Shown piece by piece: positions 48,004-52,447 of a stretch of 52,447 bases of DNA. Source of the DNA: Bacillota bacterium (lineage in GTDB: Bacteria; Bacillota; Sulfobacillia; JAJZYS01; JAJZLH01). Location of the stretch: contig JAKAUI010000014.1 in the NCBI GenBank assembly GCA_021827745.1, positions 1-52,447 of the forward strand. The letters are read 5' to 3'. The first letter of the stretch is position 1. The number at the start of each line of letters is the position of its first letter. The notes beneath the pieces were generated by a model. It ran no database searches. It saw nothing but the letters and a program-made list of their open reading frames with translations, and had not been told where the DNA came from. The position numbers and the translations under genes are program-made.

Positions 48004-50530
48004 CTTTCCCGACCGGCTGGACGTCGTACCAGGTGGCGCCCGCCTTCACCTCGACGGCCAGCGGGACGCTCAAGGCGACCGCCTCTTCCATGGCGCTTTT
48101 CACCAGCGGCGCCATCACGAGCAGCTCGCTCTTTGACCCCTCCAAGATCAGCTCGTCGTGGACGGTGAGCAAGAGGCGGTCCTCCAATCCCTGATGGCGC
48201 AGGCTGTCCCACACCCGCACCATCGCCACCTTCAGGATGTCGGCGGCGGACCCTTGCAGCGGTGTGTTCATGGCGGTGCGCTCGGCGAACTTCCTCAAAT
48301 TTGCGTTCTTGGCCCGGATGTCGGGCAGGGGACGGCGCCGGCCCAAGATGGTCGTGGCGTAGCCGGTCTCGCGGGCCGACGCCACCGTCTGGTCGAGGTA
48401 GCTTCGGATCGCAGGAAAGCGGCTGAAGTAGCGCTCGATCACCTGATGCGCCGTCGACACGTCAACGCCGAGGTCGCGGGCCAGCCCGAAGTCGGAGATG
48501 CCGTAGATGATGCCGAAGTTGACGGCCTTCGCCTGACGTCTGAGCTCCGGCGTCACATCCTCTTGCGGCACCGCAAACACCTCGGCGGCGGTCTCGGTGT
48601 GGATGTCCTGGCCGCTCTGGAAGGCAGCGGTCAAGGCCGCGTCTTCGGCGAAGTGGGCCAGCAGCCGGAGCTCGATTTGCGAGTAGTCGACGGCCAGGAG
48701 CTGCCAGTCCGGGCGGCTGGGCAAGAAGGCCCGGCGCAGCCGGCGGCCGGCCTCCAGGCGGATCGGGATGTTCTGCAGGTTCGGATCGGAGCAGGAGATG
48801 CGGCCGGTGGCGGCCACCATCTGCCCGAAGGTGGCGTGGATTCTCCCGTCCGGGCCGATGTAGGGCGGCAGGCCGTCCGCATAGGTCGACTTCAGCTTCT
48901 GCAGCGTGCGGTGCTCCAAGATCAAGGACACGATCTCATGCATCGGCGCCAGCTGCTCCAGCACCTCGGCATCGGTCGAGGGGCCGGTCTTGTTCCGGCG
49001 CAGCACCGGCAATCCCAGCTTGTCGAACAAGACCTGTCCCAGCTGCTGGGGCGAGTTGATGTTGAAGGCATAGCCGGCCAGATTGGTGATTTCGGCCGCG
49101 AGCTCCCCAAGCTGGCCCTCCATCGCCACCGACAGCTGGTGCAAGGCGTCTGTGTCCACCCTGATCCCGGTCCGTTCCATGGCGAAGAGCACGGCCAGCA
49201 GCGGCATCTCGACCTGATCCAGCAGGCTGCGCAGTCCCAGGCGGTCGACCTCGGCCAAAAGAGTAGGCCCAAGGTTCCGAACGACTTCTGCCTGAGCGGT
49301 CAGGTCCAGCTCGGACACGCTCTCGCCCAGCACGTCTTCGGCCACCCGAGAAAGCGGGTAGCGGCCCTGGCTGGAGTCGCGCAGATAGGCGGCCAGTGCG
49401 GTGTCGAGCGCCAGGGCTGGCGGCGTGATGCCGCGCTCTGAAAGCTGATGGAAGGTCGGCTTGGCGTCGTGCATCACGACGCCGGGATGGTCTTTCCAAA
49501 TCCGCTCTGCCTCGGCCAGCGAAACCAGCCGGCTGCCGCTGCGGTCGGCGATGGCGGCCTCGTCCCCCTGCACCGAAACGGCCAGCTCGCTGCCAGAGGC
49601 TGCCCTGACCTTGGGCCGCGGCAGAACCGAGCGCGGCGCTGGCGCCGTCGCCCGGGGCGACGGCTGGGCAGATGCCTTGCCCGCGAACTTGGCGAGCACG
49701 CTCCTCATCTCGAGCCTCTCGAGTGTGGTCCGGCCGGCTGCGCTCAGATGGGGCTCGTAGGCCAGTTGGGCCACCTCGAGGCCAAGCGGCAGGTCGGTGA
49801 CGATGGTGGCCAGCCGCTTTGAGAGCCGGGCCATCTCCTCGCCGGCCAAGAGCAGCTCCCGGGCCCGACCGGCCGGCAGACGCTCCAAGTCGGCATAGAG
49901 GTCCTCTACGGTGCGGCCGTCCCCCAGAAGAGCGAGCGCCGTCTTCTCGCCGATGCCGCGCACGCCGGGGATGTTGTCCGAGCTGTCCCCGATCAGCGCC
50001 TTCAAGTCGGTGATCCGACCGGGCTCCACACCCATGAACGCCCGCACTCCGGATTCGTCGAGGAGAACGAACTCGTTGCGGCTGCGGGAGAGCATGACCT
50101 TTACGTTTGGTCCGACCAGCTGCAGGAGGTCGCGGTCTCCTGAGACGATCACCACCTCGGCGCCGTCTTTGGCCGCCCGTCCGGCCACCGTGCCGATGAT
50201 GTCGTCCGCCTCGTAGCCGTCCATGCCGAGGTGAGGGATCTCCAGGGACTGCAGTGTCTCCAAAAACGGCGCAAACTGGGCCGAAAGCGCCGGGTCGGGC
50301 TCGGAGCGCGTCCCCTTGTACTCGTCGTAGACACCGTGGCGGAAGGTGTCTCCGGGGCGGTCCAAGGCGACCAGCACGGCGTCTGGGTGCAGGTCGTCGA
50401 TCAGTTTGTTGAAGGTGTTGTAAAAGCCGACGATGGCGTTTGTGGGCTGGCCGTCTTTGGTGGTGAAGGGCGGCAGGGCGTGAAACGCCCGGTTGAACAG
50501 CGAGTAGCCGTCCAAGAGGAGCACCCGCAC
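47996..50530 (-). CDS. polA: DNA polymerase I
   Basis: 844 residues. N-terminal 5'-3' exonuclease domain about 1-290 (LLLDGYSLFNRAF, DGYEADDIIGT, ALIGDSSDNIPGVRGIGEKTA). The middle domain is short and lacks the DIE and Asp motifs of a working 3'-5' exonuclease, as in Taq and Bst. The polymerase domain holds motif A AVDYSQIELRLLAHF, motif B RRQAKAVNFGIIYG (Phe at the ddNTP-discriminating position), and motif C TVHDELILE. It repairs gaps and removes RNA primers. GTG at 50530 follows AGGAGG by seven bases. Confidence 0.97.
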   Translation of the reverse strand: MRVLLLDGYSLFNRAFHALPPFTTKDGQPTNAIVGFYNTFNKLIDDLHPDAVLVALDRPGDTFRHGVYDEYKGTRSEPDPALSAQFAPFLETLQSLEIPHLGMDGYEADDIIGTVAGRAAKDGAEVVIVSGDRDLLQLVGPNVKVMLSRSRNEFVLLDESGVRAFMGVEPGRITDLKALIGDSSDNIPGVRGIGEKTALALLGDGRTVEDLYADLERLPAGRARELLLAGEEMARLSKRLATIVTDLPLGLEVAQLAYEPHLSAAGRTTLERLEMRSVLAKFAGKASAQPSPRATAPAPRSVLPRPKVRAASGSELAVSVQGDEAAIADRSGSRLVSLAEAERIWKDHPGVVMHDAKPTFHQLSERGITPPALALDTALAAYLRDSSQGRYPLSRVAEDVLGESVSELDLTAQAEVVRNLGPTLLAEVDRLGLRSLLDQVEMPLLAVLFAMERTGIRVDTDALHQLSVAMEGQLGELAAEITNLAGYAFNINSPQQLGQVLFDKLGLPVLRRNKTGPSTDAEVLEQLAPMHEIVSLILEHRTLQKLKSTYADGLPPYIGPDGRIHATFGQMVAATGRISCSDPNLQNIPIRLEAGRRLRRAFLPSRPDWQLLAVDYSQIELRLLAHFAEDAALTAAFQSGQDIHTETAAEVFAVPQEDVTPELRRQAKAVNFGIIYGISDFGLARDLGVDVSTAHQVIERYFSRFPAIRSYLDQTVASARETGYATTILGRRRPLPDIRAKNANLRKFAERTAMNTPLQGSAADILKVAMVRVWDSLRHQGLEDRLLLTVHDELILEGSKSELLVMAPLVKSAMEEAVALSVPLAVEVKAGATWYDVQPVGKDA

Positions 50531-50575
50531 GCCCAGCCCTCCTCGCCAAAAGGGGCCGCCAAGGAGGCCCAAAGG

Positions 50576-50660
50576 TGGTGCCGAAGGTGGGATTCGAACC
50601 CACACGGGCAATGCCCACCGCATTTTGAGTGCGGCGCGTCTGCCGTTCCGCCACTTCGGC
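50576..50660 (-). tRNA. tRNA-Leu (anticodon CAA)
   Basis: Acceptor GCCGAAG/CTTCGGC, the same as the CAG tRNA. The anticodon stem CCGCA/TGCGG encloses CTCAAAA with anticodon CAA (reads UUG). A long variable arm, T-loop GGTTCGAATCC and encoded CCA (50576-50578) complete it. It lies 45 bases upstream of polA on the same strand and may share its transcript. Confidence 0.95.
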
Positions 50661-50670
50661 GCGCGCTCAC

Positions 50671-50679
50671 ACTCTAGCA
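50671..50679 (-). promoter_or_regulatory. Extended -10 for tRNA-Leu(CAA) and polA
   Basis: On the minus strand TGC plus TAGAGT lies 11 bases before the tRNA, an extended -10 like that before the other tRNA pair. No clear -35. Confidence 0.45.
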
Positions 50680-50722
50680 TGTGACAGCTCTGGCGACCAC
50701 CTGGGCCGCTCCTCCGCTTCGG

Positions 50723-51799
50723 TCAGGCTCTGCGAAAGGCCTCGACGGCGTGGCTGTCGATCCGCTTGATCAGGCTGACCAAGAGCTTCACCGCGTTGTC
50801 GAAGTCGTCGCGGTGAAAGACAGCCGCATGCGAGTGCACGTAGCGGGCGGGCGCCCCGATGACGAGCGCCGGAACACCGGAGGCCGAGCGCTGAATGGCG
50901 CCGGCGTCGGTGCCGCCGGCCGCCATCGAGTCGAACTGGATCGGGATCCCCTCCTCCTCCGCCACCTTGACCACGAAGTCGCGCAGCGGCTGGTTCGGAA
51001 TCATGGAGCTGTCATAGATCAAGATGGTCGGGCCCTCGCCCAGCTTGCTCTGGGCCAGGTCCGGTCCCATCCCTGGGGTGTCGCCGGCGATGCCCACGTC
51101 GAGCGCAAAGGCCACGTCCGGTGCCAGCATGTTGGCGGTGGTGGTGGCGCCTCTCAGCCCCACCTCCTCCTGAACGGTGGCGGCACCCAGCACCACGTTG
51201 GGGTGGCTGACCCCCTGAAGCTCCTCCAGGACGCGCAGCACCGCCGCCACGCCGTAGCGGTCGTCCCAGGCCTTGGCCATCAACAGCTTCGGGTTTGCCA
51301 TCTGGACCAGGTGGGAGTCCGGCACGATCGGGTCTCCGGGGCGGATGCCAAAGGACTGAGCCTCCTCCTTGGAGGCTGCTCCCACGTCCAAGAACATGTC
51401 CTTTCGGACATAGACCTTGGCTCGGTCTTCTGGGGTCAGCACATGCGGCGCCTTGGAGCCGATCACGCCGATGACCTCGCCGTGGCCGGTGACCACCCGG
51501 AAGCGCTGGGCCAGCATCACCTGATCCCACCAGCCGCCCAGCTGCTGGAACTTGATGAAGCCATCGTCGGTGATGCGGGTGACCATGAAGCCGACCTCGT
51601 CCATGTGCCCAGCGAGTAGCACTCTGGGGCCGTCTGCCAGCCCGACCTTGGTGGCGATGGCCGACCCTAGGCGGTCTTGGCTGATCGAGTCGGCCAAGGG
51701 CGTGGCCCGCCGAACAAAGATCTCCCGGATCTTGCCCTCGTAGCCGCTGGGTCCAGAGGCGTCGCACAGCTCTTGGATCAGGGTCAATACGTCGTCCAC
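50723..51799 (-). CDS. M42 family aminopeptidase
   Basis: 358 residues, the M42 (PepA/FrvX-type) metallo-aminopeptidase family, which forms tetrahedral particles that degrade peptides; some members are cellulases. Metal and catalytic positions are AGHMDEVGFMV (His, Asp), AWDDRYGVAA (bridging Asp), TVQEEVGLRGA (catalytic Glu pair), ALDVGIAGD (Asp) and ARYVHSHAAVF (His). GTG start with AAGGGGG eight bases before. It lies 46 bases after dnaE. Confidence 0.94.
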   Translation of the reverse strand: MDDVLTLIQELCDASGPSGYEGKIREIFVRRATPLADSISQDRLGSAIATKVGLADGPRVLLAGHMDEVGFMVTRITDDGFIKFQQLGGWWDQVMLAQRFRVVTGHGEVIGVIGSKAPHVLTPEDRAKVYVRKDMFLDVGAASKEEAQSFGIRPGDPIVPDSHLVQMANPKLLMAKAWDDRYGVAAVLRVLEELQGVSHPNVVLGAATVQEEVGLRGATTTANMLAPDVAFALDVGIAGDTPGMGPDLAQSKLGEGPTILIYDSSMIPNQPLRDFVVKVAEEEGIPIQFDSMAAGGTDAGAIQRSASGVPALVIGAPARYVHSHAAVFHRDDFDNAVKLLVSLIKRIDSHAVEAFRRA

Positions 51800-51845
51800 A
51801 AAAACTGCCCCCTTGTCTCCATCAAGACCGCCGTTCCCAACCCGC

Positions 51846-52447
51846 CTACGGCTGGCCGCCCGCCCCCCCATCTGCAGCCTTGGGCCGGCGGATCGAAAAT
51901 CCCCCCTCTCCGGTCAGCTGGAGGAGCGAGGACTCAAGTAGGCTGAGCCCCACGTCCACCCGCAGGTCCGGCAGGCGGGTCTCCTGGCCCTGCCAGCTCA
52001 GCACCACCGGCGATCGGCCGGCACAGGCCGCGAGCACCTGGAGCAGTGGCTCGCGGGCCGCCTCGGGGTCCCAGGTGACGATGAGCTCCGGCTCCTTGGC
52101 CAGCGCCTCGACCTGTTCGACCAAGATGGTTGAGCCCTCTTCCTGGTGTTCCAGCCGACCGCTGACCTGCACGGCGAGACCGCTCTCCAGGAAACCGGCC
52201 GCCTGGGCCATGGCCTGGGGAAAGACCACGGCCTGGGCCTGGCCGACGCGGTCGGAAAGCACGAGCCGGGCCATCGGCTCGCCTTTTCGCGTGGTCAGAA
52301 GGCGCACCCGGTCGATCACGGCGGCGACGCTGACCCGTTCGCCGTCGCGGTGGTCGGCGAGCCGCGATGGCATGGTCAGCCGTCCCGACGCGATCTCCTG
52401 GCCAAAGGCATCCAGCGGGTGGCCGCTCAGGAAGAAGCCGAGCGCCT
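51846..52447 (-). CDS. dnaE: DNA polymerase III alpha subunit DnaE, C-terminal fragment
   Basis: The last 199 codons of dnaE; the gene continues beyond the window. At the far edge LGFFLSGHPLDAFG matches the conserved region before the OB fold. The OB fold follows (SVAAVIDRVRLLTTRKGEPMARLVLSDRVGQAQAVVFP) and binds single-stranded DNA. The C-terminal part (LIVTWDPEAAREPLLQVL and RVDVGLSLLESSLLQL) resembles other DnaE tails. DnaE is the replicative or lagging-strand polymerase. Confidence 0.9.
   Translation of the reverse strand, partial: ALGFFLSGHPLDAFGQEIASGRLTMPSRLADHRDGERVSVAAVIDRVRLLTTRKGEPMARLVLSDRVGQAQAVVFPQAMAQAAGFLESGLAVQVSGRLEHQEEGSTILVEQVEALAKEPELIVTWDPEAAREPLLQVLAACAGRSPVVLSWQGQETRLPDLRVDVGLSLLESSLLQLTGEGGFSIRRPKAADGGAGGQP

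Noticed and set aside
1-52447. Mobile elements, prophage, CRISPR, toxin-antitoxin or restriction genes
   Set aside because: No transposase, integrase, spaced short repeats or defence-type genes were seen on either strand.

Overview
The window is about 52 kb of GC-rich DNA (roughly two thirds G+C by eye). It looks like chromosome from a deep-branching, spore-forming, high-GC Firmicute (Sulfobacillus, Thermaerobacter, Symbiobacterium or Limnochorda type). Supporting signs are a spoVS gene, the Firmicute order smc-ftsY-ylxM-ffh, a fapR-plsX-fabD-fabG-acpP gene order, YitD-like phosphosulfolactate synthase (linked to spore sulfolactate in Bacillus), S-layer-homology domains and a PhoP-type direct repeat before pstS. 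A mitochondrial-type aconitase and a class I-like HMG-CoA reductase are less usual for Firmicutes. The species cannot be fixed from sequence alone.

Layout. 1-4.8 kb (minus): spoVS-smc-ftsY-ylxM-ffh. 5.0-5.6 kb (plus): a small LexA-like regulator. 5.6-11.9 kb (minus): fapR-plsX-fabD-fabG-acpP-fabF-rnc, a lipid-synthesis operon ending in an RNase III with a very long basic tail. 12-17.3 kb (minus): SDR-folE-hemL, phosphosulfolactate synthase, rsmD-coaD, yceD-rpmF. 17.5-19.7 kb (plus): galT and a ferritin-like diiron protein. 19.7-23.2 kb (minus): mtnA, class II aldolase, YbaK-type deacylase and HMG-CoA reductase, apparently one operon. 23.3-29.1 kb: hemerythrin-like protein (plus), then carboxypeptidase Taq, superoxide dismutase, a methyltransferase and aconitase (minus).

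29.5-45.5 kb is a cell-surface and accessory region. It holds a GtrA + GT2 + GT-C triple fusion (plus), pstSCA (minus, no pstB), an SDR, an M6 metalloprotease with three SLH domains, VOC and GNAT proteins, a polysaccharide deacetylase, a large secreted Asp-box protein behind a structured leader, a polytopic membrane protein and msrA. 45.6-52.4 kb returns to housekeeping: a VOC protein, two tRNA-Leu genes, coaE, a small unknown protein, mutM, polA, a third tRNA-Leu, an M42 aminopeptidase and the 3' end of dnaE.

Genes are tightly packed. Many same-strand neighbours overlap by 4 bases (ATGA, GTGA, TTGA, and in one case CTGA), and three convergent pairs share their stop codons inside CTAG or TTAG. 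GTG and TTG starts are common and at least one CTG start is likely. I saw no insertion sequence, prophage, CRISPR array or rRNA gene. The observations I rate highest are the GtrA-GT2-GT-C fusion, the RNase III tail, the mtnA-aldolase-HMGR operon, the LexA-like protein without a visible catalytic dyad beside spoVS, the structured leader before the Asp-box protein, and the CTG start of coaD.
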